This document shows, one piece after another, positions 36,965-46,075 of a stretch of DNA of 64,000 nt (its first letter is position 1; every line of letters starts with the position of its first letter). The notes beneath the pieces were generated by a model. The model was not told where the DNA came from and did not search any database. It worked only from the letters and a program-made list of their open reading frames with translations. The stretch comes from Pleomorphomonas sp. T1.2MG-36 (GTDB taxonomy: Bacteria > Pseudomonadota > Alphaproteobacteria > Rhizobiales > Pleomorphomonadaceae). The stretch is from the NCBI RefSeq assembly GCF_950100655.1, contig NZ_CATNLY010000034.1, forward strand, positions 186,001-250,000, written 5' to 3'. The position numbers and the translations under genes are program-made.

Positions 36965-37981
36965 ATGTCCCAGAGCGTTTCCAGCGTCGTCACCTTTCCG
37001 GTCCTGTTCGCCGACATCGGCGGCACCAACGCCCGCTTCGCCCTCCTTGTGGATGCCGAGGGCGACATCCGCCATTTCGACACCGTCGAGACGCGGCTGT
37101 TCCCGACCGTCGAGGACGCGATCCAGAGCGCGGTGATCGACGCCGGTGCCCCGGTCCCGAAATCGCTGGTATTCGCGCTGGCCGGACCGATCGGCGAGGA
37201 AAGCACGCAGCTGACCAACTGCCCATGGGTCGTTACCCCGAAGCGTCTCGTCGAGCGCTTCAGGCTTGAGCACGTCATCCTGTTCAACGATTTCGAAGCG
37301 CTCGGCCTGTGCCTGCCCGGCCTCAAGCCGATGGATCTGGTCGCCGTCGGTGGCGCCCTGCCGCCGGAGCGCGGCACCAAGGTGGTGATCGGCCCCGGTA
37401 CCGGCCTCGGCGCAGCCGGTCTCGTCGACGCCGCCGGCCTTTGGGTGCCGGTTCCCGGCGAGGGCGGGCACATCGACCTCGCCCCGGTGACGGCCCGCGA
37501 CTACGACATCTGGCCGCACATCGAGCGGGCCGGCGGCCGCGTCACCGGCGAGACCATCATCTGTGGCTCCGGCCTGCTGCGCCTCTACCGGGCCGTCGCC
37601 GCCGCCGGCAAGTCGTTTGCCGCCTGCGATACGCCGGCCGCCGTCACCGCCGCAGCCGAGGCCGGCGACCCGCTCGCCGTCGAAACGGTGGCGCTGTTCG
37701 CCGAGCACCTCGGCCGCATCGCCGGCAACCTTGCCCTGACCTTCCTCGCCCATGGCGGCGTCTACCTGGCGGGCGGCATCGCACCGCGCATCGTCAAGGT
37801 GTTGCAGCAGGGCGGCTTCCGCGCCGCCTTCGAGGACAAGTATCCGCACCAGGGGCTGATGGCATCGCTGCCGACGGCGATCATCGTCCACGACCGCCCG
37901 GCACTGGCCGGCCTCGTCGATTTCGCCCGTCGCCCGAACACCTTCGGCCTTCGTCTCGACGGACGGCACTGGCGCGGCTGA
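36965..37981 (+). CDS. glk: Glucokinase
   Basis: 338-aa ATP-dependent glucokinase of the Glk (PF02685-type) family, distinct from ROK sugar kinases. The phosphate loop is FADIGGTNARFAL (about residues 15-27), catalytic Asp is in LFNDFEALG (about 102-110), and GPGTGLGAAGL (about 142-152) and the YLAGGIAPRI segment (about 266-275) complete the site. It supplies glucose-6-P from free glucose. It is cotranscribed with mgsA judging by the spacing. Confidence 0.95.
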   Translation: MSQSVSSVVTFPVLFADIGGTNARFALLVDAEGDIRHFDTVETRLFPTVEDAIQSAVIDAGAPVPKSLVFALAGPIGEESTQLTNCPWVVTPKRLVERFRLEHVILFNDFEALGLCLPGLKPMDLVAVGGALPPERGTKVVIGPGTGLGAAGLVDAAGLWVPVPGEGGHIDLAPVTARDYDIWPHIERAGGRVTGETIICGSGLLRLYRAVAAAGKSFAACDTPAAVTAAAEAGDPLAVETVALFAEHLGRIAGNLALTFLAHGGVYLAGGIAPRIVKVLQQGGFRAAFEDKYPHQGLMASLPTAIIVHDRPALAGLVDFARRPNTFGLRLDGRHWRG

Positions 37982-38071
37982 GTGGCGCCTCGGGCGAGCG
38001 GAAACGACAAAGTGAATCGGAGGGACGCGACCGGCGGCCATCGTCTGCTATAGGGTCGGCAGAGGTGTGAC

Positions 38072-40312
38072 ATGACCGAAACCGCCGGAAACTCCGTCCG
38101 CTCATTCGATATTCGAGGCATGACCTGCGCGGCCTGTTCGGCCCGCCTCGAGCGCGTGCTGAAGAAGACGCCCGGCATTCTCGATGCGCGCGTCAATCTG
38201 GCCCTCGAGCGTGCCGACGTCGCGGTGGAGGCTTCGGTCACTCCTGAAGCCGTCGTTGCCGCTGTCGACGGAGCCGGTTTCTCGGCAACGCTGAGATCCG
38301 ACGACCCCGTCATCGCCCGCGCCGAGCGCGAAGCGCGCGAGGTCGAGGCCGCCGGCACCCGCCGCCTTACCGGCTGGCTGCTTGTGGTTTGCGCTCTGCT
38401 GACCCTGCCCTTCATCGTCGCCATGGTGGCGATGATGGCCGGCTTCGGCCATGTCCTGCCGACCTATGTCCAGCTCGCGCTCGCCACGGCGGTTCAGGTC
38501 CTGGCCGGCCGCCGCTTCTACCGTGGTGCCTGGAATGCGCTCCGCGGCGGCGGCGCCAACATGGACGTTCTGGTATCGCTCGGCACCACGGCCGCCTGGG
38601 GCTTCTCGGTCTACATGATGGCGACCGTCCACCACATGGTGGAGGAGCATCTCTATTTCGAGGCATCGGCCATCGTGCTGACGCTCGTTCTTCTCGGGAA
38701 GTTCCTGGAAGAGCGCGCCAAGGCCTCCACCACCCGCGCCGTGCGGTCTCTTATGGCGCTTCGGCCGGAAACGGCGACGAAGCTTGCCGAGGACGGCAGC
38801 CAGACCGTCGTGCCCGTGACTGGCCTCTTGCCGGGCGACCGCGTGCTGGTCCGGCCCGGCGAGCGCGTGCCGGTCGACGGCACCATTCTCAACGGCGAGA
38901 GTCATTTCGACGAGGCTGTGATCACCGGCGAGAGCCTGCCCGTGCGCCGGCAGACGGGCGAGCCGGTGGTGACCGGCGCCGTCAATGGCGAGGGCGCCGT
39001 CACGGTCGAGGTCGGCGCCGTCGGCGAGGAGTCGACGCTCGGCCGCATCACCCGCCTCGTCGAGAGCGCCCAATCGGGGAAGGCACCCGTGCAACGCCTC
39101 GTCGACCGCATCGCCGCCGTCTTCGTACCGACCGTGGTCGCCGTCGCGGCGATCGCCTTCGTGCTCTGGCTCGCCTTGGGCGGCGGCCTCGAACAGGCTC
39201 TCGCCGCCGCCGTCGCGGTGCTGGTCATCGCCTGCCCCTGCGCCCTCGGCCTCGCGACGCCGACCGCGCTGGTCGCCGGAACCGGCGCTGCCGCCCGCGC
39301 CGGCATCCTCATCAAGGACATCGAGGTTCTCGAGCGCGCCGCGCACATCGGCGCGGTGGTGTTCGACAAGACCGGCACGCTCACCGTCGGCCATCCAGAG
39401 CTTCTGGAGGTCGTCACGGCTCAAGGTGTCGAGCCAGCCCAGCTGCTGGCATTGTCGGCGGCGGTCCAAGGCGGTTCGGAGCATCCGCTGGCCCGTGCCA
39501 CGCTGGCCCGCGCCGCCGCGGAAGGTGTAGCGCCAAGCGCCGCCGAAGACGTGAAGGCCGTTCCCGGCAAGGGACTGGTGGGGCGCGTCGACGGCGCCGA
39601 CGTGCTGATCGGAACCGCCGCCCTGATGAGCGAGCATGGCATCGACCACACCGACATCGACAAAGCCGGGCTCGGCCGCCTCCAGCCGGAAATGACCCTG
39701 GCCTACGTCGCCGAGAACGGGCGGGCCATCGGTCTCTTCGGCTATGCCGACGCCCTGCGCCCGGAAGCGCCAGCCGCCATCGATGAGTTGCGTCGGCGAG
39801 GCATTCGCACGCTTCTGCTGACCGGAGATCGCGCGCCCGCTGCGCGCGCCATTGCCGGTGCCGCGGGTCTCGACGACTGGCGCGCCGACGTTCTGCCCGA
39901 GGCCAAGGCCGCCGAGGTGGAGGGGCTGCGTGCCGCGGGCGGGCGCCTCGCCATGGTCGGCGACGGCGTCAACGACGCGCCGGCCCTCGCCGCCGCCGAT
40001 GTCGGCATCGCCATGGGTTCGGGCACCGATGTCGCCATGGAGACGGCCGGCATCACGCTGATGCGCCCCGATCCACGCCTCGTTGCCGCCGCCCTCGACA
40101 TCGCCGCCGCGACATCGCTGAAGATCCGCCAGAACCTGTTCTGGGCCTTCATATACAATGTCATCGGCATTCCGCTCGCCGCCTTCGGTCTGCTGACGCC
40201 AGCGCTGGCGGGAGCTGCCATGGCCATGAGCTCCGTCTCGGTGGTGACCAATGCCGGCCTGCTGACGCAATGGACGCCGAAGCTGCCACCGGTCGGGTCG
40301 ACGAAACGCTGA
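38072..40312 (+). CDS. copA: Copper-translocating P-type ATPase
   Basis: 746-aa P1B-1 ATPase exporting Cu(I) from the cytoplasm. One N-terminal heavy-metal domain has GMTCAAC (about residues 15-21). The transmembrane CPC metal site is in IACPCALGLATPTA (about 386-399). The phosphorylated Asp is in FDKTGTLT (about 431). TGES (about 290), SEHPLA (about 470) and MVGDGVNDAPALAAADVGIA (about 628) are all intact. Eight helices fit. Upstream I see no CueR-type operator, so its control is unclear. Confidence 0.95.
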   Translation: MTETAGNSVRSFDIRGMTCAACSARLERVLKKTPGILDARVNLALERADVAVEASVTPEAVVAAVDGAGFSATLRSDDPVIARAEREAREVEAAGTRRLTGWLLVVCALLTLPFIVAMVAMMAGFGHVLPTYVQLALATAVQVLAGRRFYRGAWNALRGGGANMDVLVSLGTTAAWGFSVYMMATVHHMVEEHLYFEASAIVLTLVLLGKFLEERAKASTTRAVRSLMALRPETATKLAEDGSQTVVPVTGLLPGDRVLVRPGERVPVDGTILNGESHFDEAVITGESLPVRRQTGEPVVTGAVNGEGAVTVEVGAVGEESTLGRITRLVESAQSGKAPVQRLVDRIAAVFVPTVVAVAAIAFVLWLALGGGLEQALAAAVAVLVIACPCALGLATPTALVAGTGAAARAGILIKDIEVLERAAHIGAVVFDKTGTLTVGHPELLEVVTAQGVEPAQLLALSAAVQGGSEHPLARATLARAAAEGVAPSAAEDVKAVPGKGLVGRVDGADVLIGTAALMSEHGIDHTDIDKAGLGRLQPEMTLAYVAENGRAIGLFGYADALRPEAPAAIDELRRRGIRTLLLTGDRAPAARAIAGAAGLDDWRADVLPEAKAAEVEGLRAAGGRLAMVGDGVNDAPALAAADVGIAMGSGTDVAMETAGITLMRPDPRLVAAALDIAAATSLKIRQNLFWAFIYNVIGIPLAAFGLLTPALAGAAMAMSSVSVVTNAGLLTQWTPKLPPVGSTKR

Positions 40313-40320
40313 CGCCATCG

Positions 40321-43299
40321 TCAGGGAATACAGCGGCCGTCACGGCCCGGCCGGCAGGAAGAGACCGGAGCGCCGGCCGGCGCCCCCCCACTCGGTATCA
40401 GGCCATCCCCCGGCCTCCCGAGCGCTCCGAGATCGAGCGGCCCGCCGGCAAGCAGAGGCGTCCGGGGCGCCACCTTCTCTTGTTGCGGCACGGGCTTCAG
40501 GCTGGCCGGCCGCGCCAGGGGCAGCGGCGCGGCGATCGCCAGAGGCGCGGTCACAACGGGCGGAGCCTCCGCCGGCTTGGCCGGCTCGGCGAGTTGGTCG
40601 ATCATCGACGTCATGGCGTCCGGCTTGACGGCTTCGAGCTTCGGAGGCGCCTGGTCGCCCCCGACCAGATGGGCAAAGCCGCCGCCCATGGTCGCGAGGC
40701 GCCCATAGCCCCACGCCGGATCGGCAAGCAGCCCAGGCAGATCGGGATAAAGGCGAGGCTCGGCAAGCGGACCGACGATGGCCACCAGCGCCTCGAACTC
40801 GGCATAGCCCTTGAGTTTCGGCTTGAGACGCAGATCCAGGACGCCATTGGCAAGACGAAGACTGCCCGAACCCGATACCTGGAGATCGCCTGCGGCGAAG
40901 GCGAGATCGTCGCTCGTTGCGATCCCCTTGGCGAGTTTCAGTCGCCCGGACAGGACATCGAAACCTACGCGTCCCGCGTCCGAACCGAAGCCACGCTGCA
41001 CCGCCCGGGCCAGCCGGCCGAGCAGCGCGACGGGATCGACGCCATCGAGGACGCCGCGCGCAACCGAAAAGTCGGCGCTTCCGGTGGCCGACTTGAAAAG
41101 AGCGTCCCGTGTTCGACCCTCGGCGGCGATATCCGCCGCGAGACGGAACTCGCCGTCGGTGGCCGTACCGATGATCGGCGCGAGGCTGGCCAGGCGCCCG
41201 CCTTCCAGGTTTCCCTTGAGCACGAAGGCCGGCTTGTCGCCTGCCCTGACCGTCAGCGTCGCCGCACCGCTGCCGCCGCCCAGCGACAGCCTCGGCAGCC
41301 CGATCTCGGCGCCCTTGCCATCAAGGCGCAGGTCGACCGGGCCGGCTGCAGCCGCCACCGGACCGGCCACGATGCCCCCCGCCTCGATGCGCAAATCCGC
41401 ATCGACGGCAAGCGGCCGACCGGTTCCGGACAGGCTATTGGCAACCGCGCCGGCCAGCGCGGCGATATCGATCGTATCGCCGCTGAGGCGCCCAGTGAGC
41501 CGGCCGCGATCGCCTGAGGAGGCGAAATCCAGCACCCCTCCGAAGGCGCTGTCCCCGAGCATCAGGCGCGCATCGGCCAACGCCAGATGGCCGACACCGG
41601 CTTCGAGCCGGCCATCCAGAGAGGCCATCGATGGCAGATCGGCGACGCCGACCAGAACCGGAAACCGCCGGCTCGTCAACGTCAGGCTGCCGTTCGCCGT
41701 GAGGGACGCGGGATCGACCTCGCCGTCGAAGTCGGCGGACAGAACGGGTCCATCGAATCCGGCCACGACCGGCGCCGCGCCACCCTCGATCAACCGGCGT
41801 GGCGTCGCCGCCGCTTCGAACGTGACGAGACCCGACGGCGCTTTCGCCTGTCCAGTGAGCCGCGCCGGTTTGTCGAGGCCGGTCAGCGACAGATCTGCCG
41901 ACACGTCGCTCAATGCCGGCAGCGCGACCTGACCGGCGAGCGGCAACAGTTCGAGATAGCCATCGCGAAGCTGACCGGCCCCATCGATGGCGAGCGTCGC
42001 CGCCAGCTCCTCGGCCGAGCGGCCATGAGCCGACAGTCGGAGATCGGCGTCGACACGACCGGTCAGCGGCGAAGCAAGACCGGCAAGCGCCGCGACATCG
42101 CCCACCGCAACCTTCTTGGCGACGAAGGAGGCGCCCAGCCGCCGGCCGTCGTCGCCGGGAACGAGATCGAAGCGGCCGGATATCATGCCCTCGCCCGCCG
42201 TCCCGTCGACCCGCGCGCCGAAGCGCCCGCCTCGGTCGACGACCGTGACGCGAAGCTTGCGAATGCTGCCGTTGGGAAGATCGACTTCGGCGAGCTTGAG
42301 GTCGAGGCCGGCATCGAAGGGCGCCGCGCCGTTGATCGGATCGAACCCCATCCGGGTGGCGAGCGCCGCCAGGGTTGCCAGCGAGCCGGCCGGCAGCCGC
42401 CCGAACTCGGCATGGAGGTCGACGGAAGCACGTGGCGCGACAAGGTCGAGCGCGGCGGACAGCCGGCCTGTGCTTCCAAGGATATCGGTCGTGGCATCGA
42501 CCATCTCGGCTCGGCCGGAGGACAGCGTAATGGCGCCCTTGAGCTGCACCGATCCCGATGGACCGCCGAGTGCGGCGGCGTCCGGGACCGAAAGATCGAG
42601 ACGACCGGCGAAGGCGCCACCGGCCAGCCCACCGTCGAGATCGAGGCTCACCGCCGGTGAAGCGAACTGAGCCCGTGTGGCGCCTCCCGGTCCGGCCTCA
42701 ACCGTCAACGACACCGGAGTGCCGCTCAGCGCTGCCTTGAAGGAAAGGCGATCGGCGTCGCCCGTACGGGTGGCCGACGTCGTTACCCCGTCAAGAGTGG
42801 CTTCCGTGCCGGCGACCGAGAGGACAAGCCGTCCGTCCACGGCCTGGAAATGTCGGGCGGTAGCCCTGCCGGCAAGACCGGCCAACGCACCGATTGCCTT
42901 GGCCGGATCGAGATCGCCTCCCCCGAGCGAAAGGCGCAGGACCGGTCGTTCGACCGTCACGCCGTTCAGTTCGGCCGAACCGGACAGGAAAGGCAGCGGA
43001 TTGAGGGCTAACAGAAGGCGGTCCGCATGTACGGTGCCGACGCCTTCGGGCAACTCGATTCCGACATCGAAGGCCACGACGCGCGGCGTCGGCAGCAGTT
43101 CCAGATCGGCCCTACCGATCCTGACCTCCGTGCCGGTGTCCGCCTCGAATGCGGAGATCGCCGGCTCCACGAACTTGTCGAGCGGAAATAGCGGCACCAT
43201 CGCCAGGCGCACCGCCAGGACGACCAACACCAGCCCCGACAAGGCCGTGATGATGCGAACCATACCTCCCCGATCCCCCAACGCCTGTCCGGCACGCAC
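40321..43299 (-). CDS. AsmA-like inner-membrane-anchored envelope protein
   Basis: About 992-aa protein with one N-terminal membrane helix (IITALSGLVLVVLAVRLAMV) and a long, repeat-rich beta periplasmic body. It ends in an AsmA-type C-terminal region (FSVARGVLDGVDPVALLGRL and LDLRLKPKLKGY). AsmA-like proteins are linked to lipid transport between membranes and outer-membrane assembly. The C-terminal tail is Pro/Ala-rich with two Cys. The start is uncertain: GTG 43299 has GGAGG at workable spacing, whereas ATG 43263 has GGAGG immediately against it. It converges on copA with 8 bp between stops. Confidence 0.85.
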   Translation of the reverse strand: MRAGQALGDRGGMVRIITALSGLVLVVLAVRLAMVPLFPLDKFVEPAISAFEADTGTEVRIGRADLELLPTPRVVAFDVGIELPEGVGTVHADRLLLALNPLPFLSGSAELNGVTVERPVLRLSLGGGDLDPAKAIGALAGLAGRATARHFQAVDGRLVLSVAGTEATLDGVTTSATRTGDADRLSFKAALSGTPVSLTVEAGPGGATRAQFASPAVSLDLDGGLAGGAFAGRLDLSVPDAAALGGPSGSVQLKGAITLSSGRAEMVDATTDILGSTGRLSAALDLVAPRASVDLHAEFGRLPAGSLATLAALATRMGFDPINGAAPFDAGLDLKLAEVDLPNGSIRKLRVTVVDRGGRFGARVDGTAGEGMISGRFDLVPGDDGRRLGASFVAKKVAVGDVAALAGLASPLTGRVDADLRLSAHGRSAEELAATLAIDGAGQLRDGYLELLPLAGQVALPALSDVSADLSLTGLDKPARLTGQAKAPSGLVTFEAAATPRRLIEGGAAPVVAGFDGPVLSADFDGEVDPASLTANGSLTLTSRRFPVLVGVADLPSMASLDGRLEAGVGHLALADARLMLGDSAFGGVLDFASSGDRGRLTGRLSGDTIDIAALAGAVANSLSGTGRPLAVDADLRIEAGGIVAGPVAAAAGPVDLRLDGKGAEIGLPRLSLGGGSGAATLTVRAGDKPAFVLKGNLEGGRLASLAPIIGTATDGEFRLAADIAAEGRTRDALFKSATGSADFSVARGVLDGVDPVALLGRLARAVQRGFGSDAGRVGFDVLSGRLKLAKGIATSDDLAFAAGDLQVSGSGSLRLANGVLDLRLKPKLKGYAEFEALVAIVGPLAEPRLYPDLPGLLADPAWGYGRLATMGGGFAHLVGGDQAPPKLEAVKPDAMTSMIDQLAEPAKPAEAPPVVTAPLAIAAPLPLARPASLKPVPQQEKVAPRTPLLAGGPLDLGALGRPGDGLIPSGGAPAGAPVSSCRPGRDGRCIP

Positions 43300-43399
43300 C
43301 ACGCCCCTCCGCAAGCAGGTGCAAGTTTATACAATACCAGTCCCTTTCGGCCTTTGGCACCCTTCTCCGGCTATCCGATGGGAGAAGCGTTCTGCCGCA

Positions 43400-43421
43400 C
43401 TGCAAAAACGAATAAGTGCAG
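43400..43421. promoter_or_regulatory. TGC-rich inverted repeat upstream of phaR
   Basis: CTGCA (43400-43404) and TGCAG (43417-43421) flank an A-rich spacer about 85 bp before phaR, with more TGC/GCA elements nearby (GGCTGCATCGCA). PhaR proteins bind TGC-rich repeats and repress their own gene in Paracoccus and relatives. An autoregulatory site is inferred. Confidence 0.4.
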
Positions 43422-43505
43422 GGCAAAAGACTTGGCTGCATCGCACCATTGCCCATATGCTGGCCAAAGCGCGATAGGGCGCGGTGACGCGGCAAGGGGC
43501 TCGCG

Positions 43506-44072
43506 ATGTCCAGGACGAGGCAGGGTACCGTCATCCGGAAATACGCCAACCGTCGTCTCTACGACACGGGTACGTCCAGTTACGTCACGCTGCAGGACCT
43601 TGCCGCCATGGTGCGCGCCAATGTCGACTTCGTGGTCATCGACGCTCGAAGCGATGCGGACATCACCCACGAGGTGCTGACCCAGATCATCCTCGATGAG
43701 GAGACGCGCGGCCCGCACCTGCTGCCCGTCAATTTCCTTCGCCAGCTCATCCGCTTCTATGGCGACGAGCTACAGGCCATGGTGCCGGCCTTTCTCGAGT
43801 ATTCCATCGGTCAGTTCGCCCGCGAACAGGGCAAGATGCGCGGCATTGCCGGCGAGGCGCTGGGCGCCCCCGCCCTCAGCGAAAAGCTGGGCGAACAGGT
43901 CCGGCTCAACGCCGAGTCCTTCGAGCGGGCCGTCCGCGCCGCCCTGCCCGGCGAAAGCCCGGATGAACAGGCGCCCCCCGTCGAAAACCGGACCTCCGAC
44001 ATCGACGCGCTACGCGACGAGCTGGAAGCCATGCGGCGGCGGCTCGACAGACTGGCGCCGGAAACCGAATAG
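43506..44072 (+). CDS. phaR: Polyhydroxyalkanoate synthesis repressor PhaR
   Basis: 188-aa DNA-binding regulator of polyhydroxybutyrate storage. The N-terminal DNA-binding domain begins TVIRKYANRRLYDTGTSSYV (about residues 8-27), followed by the PHB-accumulation regulatory domain (about 30-120: VIDARSDADITHEVLTQIIL). A C-terminal coiled-coil-like region (about 160-185) completes it. PhaR binds both PHB and target promoters and controls phasins. No phaC or phbAB genes lie in the window. It converges on the EAL gene with 6 bp between stops. Confidence 0.95.
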   Translation: MSRTRQGTVIRKYANRRLYDTGTSSYVTLQDLAAMVRANVDFVVIDARSDADITHEVLTQIILDEETRGPHLLPVNFLRQLIRFYGDELQAMVPAFLEYSIGQFAREQGKMRGIAGEALGAPALSEKLGEQVRLNAESFERAVRAALPGESPDEQAPPVENRTSDIDALRDELEAMRRRLDRLAPETE

Positions 44073-44078
44073 ATCCGC

Positions 44079-45830
44079 TCAGGCCGGCGCGACGACAAGC
44101 GGCCCGCGAAGCCAGCCGTCGCCATCGAGGCCATCCAGCACTGTGGCGCCGGGCCCCACCCGCAGGCACGGCTCTCCGATCAACCGCCCCTGGAAGGCGG
44201 AGATGCCGAGCTCGGCGAGCAGCGCCGCCGAAGCTTCGTCCTGCACGAACTCGGCGACGGTGCGGATGCCGAAGTGGCCGGCCAGCGTGGTCAGGGCCCT
44301 GACGAACACCACCGCGTCGGCGTCATGCCCGATATCGCGAATGAAGGCTCCGTCGATCTTAAGCCAGTCCGGCTTGATGTCGCGCAGCATGCGAAGCGAG
44401 GTATGGCCCGAGCCGAAGTCGTCGATGGCGATGCGGCAGCCGATATCGCGGACCGTCGCGACCATGTGTCGGAGGTCGTCCATGCGCGACAACGCCGCCG
44501 TCTCCGTGATCTCGATGGTCAGCCGCTTGAGCGCGTCGCCGTCTCGACGAGCGCCGGCCACCAGCATGCTGAGCCAGGCGGGGTCGGCCAGCGTCTCCGG
44601 CGACACGTTGACGGAGAGCTTGAGCGACGGAGAGGCCTGGAGATCGGTCATCACCAGCGTCAACGCCCGCATGTCGAGCCGCCGGATGAACCCGAGCTTT
44701 TCCGCCGCTTCCACATAGGGCCCACCGGAGACGATTTCCTCCGACGGCAGAACCAGCCGGCTGAGCGCCTCGTAGGAGATGATGGTCCGGTCGGCGGCGG
44801 AGGCGATCGGCTGATAGGCCAGCAGGAAGCGATCCTCGGCAAGCCCCCGCTGGATGGTCTCGGCGACCTCGACGTTGCGGCGCCGCAGGGCGTCGCGCGC
44901 GGCCGAAGGCTCGTAAAGATTGAGGTGCCGGTCGACGTCGCGCCTGGCGTCGCCGAGAGCCTCCTCAGCCCGGTTGGCGGCCATGGCGCCGGAAAGCGCG
45001 TGCTGCGGCAGCATCACTGCGCCAACGGCGACATCGGCCCGCACCGCGGCGCCATCGCAATCGATCGCCTCGCCGCGCACCGCCTCGCGGAAGCGTTCGG
45101 CCGCGATGATCAGCGAATGCTCGTCGCAGTCGTTGAGAATGGCCCCGAACTTGTGCCCCGAGAAGGAACCGAACACGTCGCCCTGTCGCATCCGGCGCAG
45201 GATGCGTTCGCCGGCGACGTCGATCACCCGATCGCCGGCCTCGTAGCCGAAGTTGGCATTGATGCGACCGATGTCGAGCACGGCAATGATCAGGAACACT
45301 GCCGAGCCGCCATCGGTTTCCAGCAGCTTCAGCCGATCGTCGAGGCTTTGCAGCAGTTCGTCGCGGTCGAGCCGCCGGTCCGGCCCATAGAGACGGACCG
45401 GTGACGCCGTCTCGGTGTCGCGCGGCAGCACGCGCACCGTGCCGCGCGCTCCCAGCGCCGGCTGTCCAGTCGGGCCATACCAGCTGCCGCTCTCCTCGAT
45501 GCGTATGCCTTGCGGCTTCCCGCCGCGCGGCACCAGATCGTAGACGAGTCGGTAGTCGGGGCCCACGCGGTCGTCCGGCAACACGGGCGGCGGGGTCGCG
45601 GCAAGTCGCAATGTCTCCGCCTGCGGCCCGATCAGCCGATGGAGCGAACGGCCCGAAAGAGGCACTTCGTAGACAGGAAGATCCAGAACGTCGCCGGCAT
45701 TCGGCGACCAGCGCAGACGGTCGTCGGCGTAGCTATGATCGTAGGCGGCAACGCCCGCCGCGGCCATCGCCGCGCCTATGGCGCCGCCGGCCAACCGATG
45801 TCCATCCGGGGAAACGAGATCGTCATCCAT
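44079..45830 (-). CDS. Degenerate GGDEF / intact EAL protein (probable c-di-GMP phosphodiesterase)
   Basis: 583-aa cytoplasmic protein without clear membrane segments. A GGDEF-fold region (about residues 150-310) has SGHKF in place of GGDEF, so no cyclase activity is expected. The EAL domain (about 325-570) keeps its catalytic residues: YEALSRL, LSVNVSPETL, EITETAAL, IDDFGSGHTSLRML, LKIDGAFIRD, VAEFVQDEA and FQGRLIGEP. It therefore probably hydrolyses c-di-GMP. The upstream region holds a full CtrA-type box shared with a divergent small gene. Confidence 0.88.
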   Translation of the reverse strand: MDDDLVSPDGHRLAGGAIGAAMAAAGVAAYDHSYADDRLRWSPNAGDVLDLPVYEVPLSGRSLHRLIGPQAETLRLAATPPPVLPDDRVGPDYRLVYDLVPRGGKPQGIRIEESGSWYGPTGQPALGARGTVRVLPRDTETASPVRLYGPDRRLDRDELLQSLDDRLKLLETDGGSAVFLIIAVLDIGRINANFGYEAGDRVIDVAGERILRRMRQGDVFGSFSGHKFGAILNDCDEHSLIIAAERFREAVRGEAIDCDGAAVRADVAVGAVMLPQHALSGAMAANRAEEALGDARRDVDRHLNLYEPSAARDALRRRNVEVAETIQRGLAEDRFLLAYQPIASAADRTIISYEALSRLVLPSEEIVSGGPYVEAAEKLGFIRRLDMRALTLVMTDLQASPSLKLSVNVSPETLADPAWLSMLVAGARRDGDALKRLTIEITETAALSRMDDLRHMVATVRDIGCRIAIDDFGSGHTSLRMLRDIKPDWLKIDGAFIRDIGHDADAVVFVRALTTLAGHFGIRTVAEFVQDEASAALLAELGISAFQGRLIGEPCLRVGPGATVLDGLDGDGWLRGPLVVAPA

Positions 45831-45967
45831 CTGCCGCCGTCCTCACCGTTTTGAAACACCTACCGCAACACCCCCGCCGCGTGAACCTCGTTTTTGTTTC
45901 ATCTATCAGCGGTCCACTCCGGAAATGCCGAGCCCATCGACGTTTTTCCCGCAGGTGGTCTTGCGCA

Positions 45968-45986
45968 TTAATTCTTTCTTAACCAT
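45968..45986 (+). promoter_or_regulatory. Full CtrA-type binding site
   Basis: TTAA (45968-45971), seven bases, then TTAA (45979-45982) continuing as TTAACCAT. This is an exact match to the CtrA consensus TTAA-N7-TTAA and lies in the 245-bp gap between the EAL gene (minus) and a small unknown gene (plus). It could control either or both. Confidence 0.7.
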
Positions 45987-46075
45987 TCTCAAGATCTGGC
46001 GCGCCGATTGCTCGGCTACCCTCAAGTCGATTCGCCTTGTGCCGGAATGGCACAGCTTTTGAGAGGCCCGCGACA

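Noticed and set aside
37982..38071. CueR operator upstream of copA
   Set aside because: No inverted repeat of the CueR type is present in the 90-bp gap.
38102..40318. Long minus-strand frame antisense to copA
   Set aside because: It mirrors the GC-rich codon pattern of copA and encodes His/Gly/Asp-rich low-complexity sequence; copA has all catalytic motifs.
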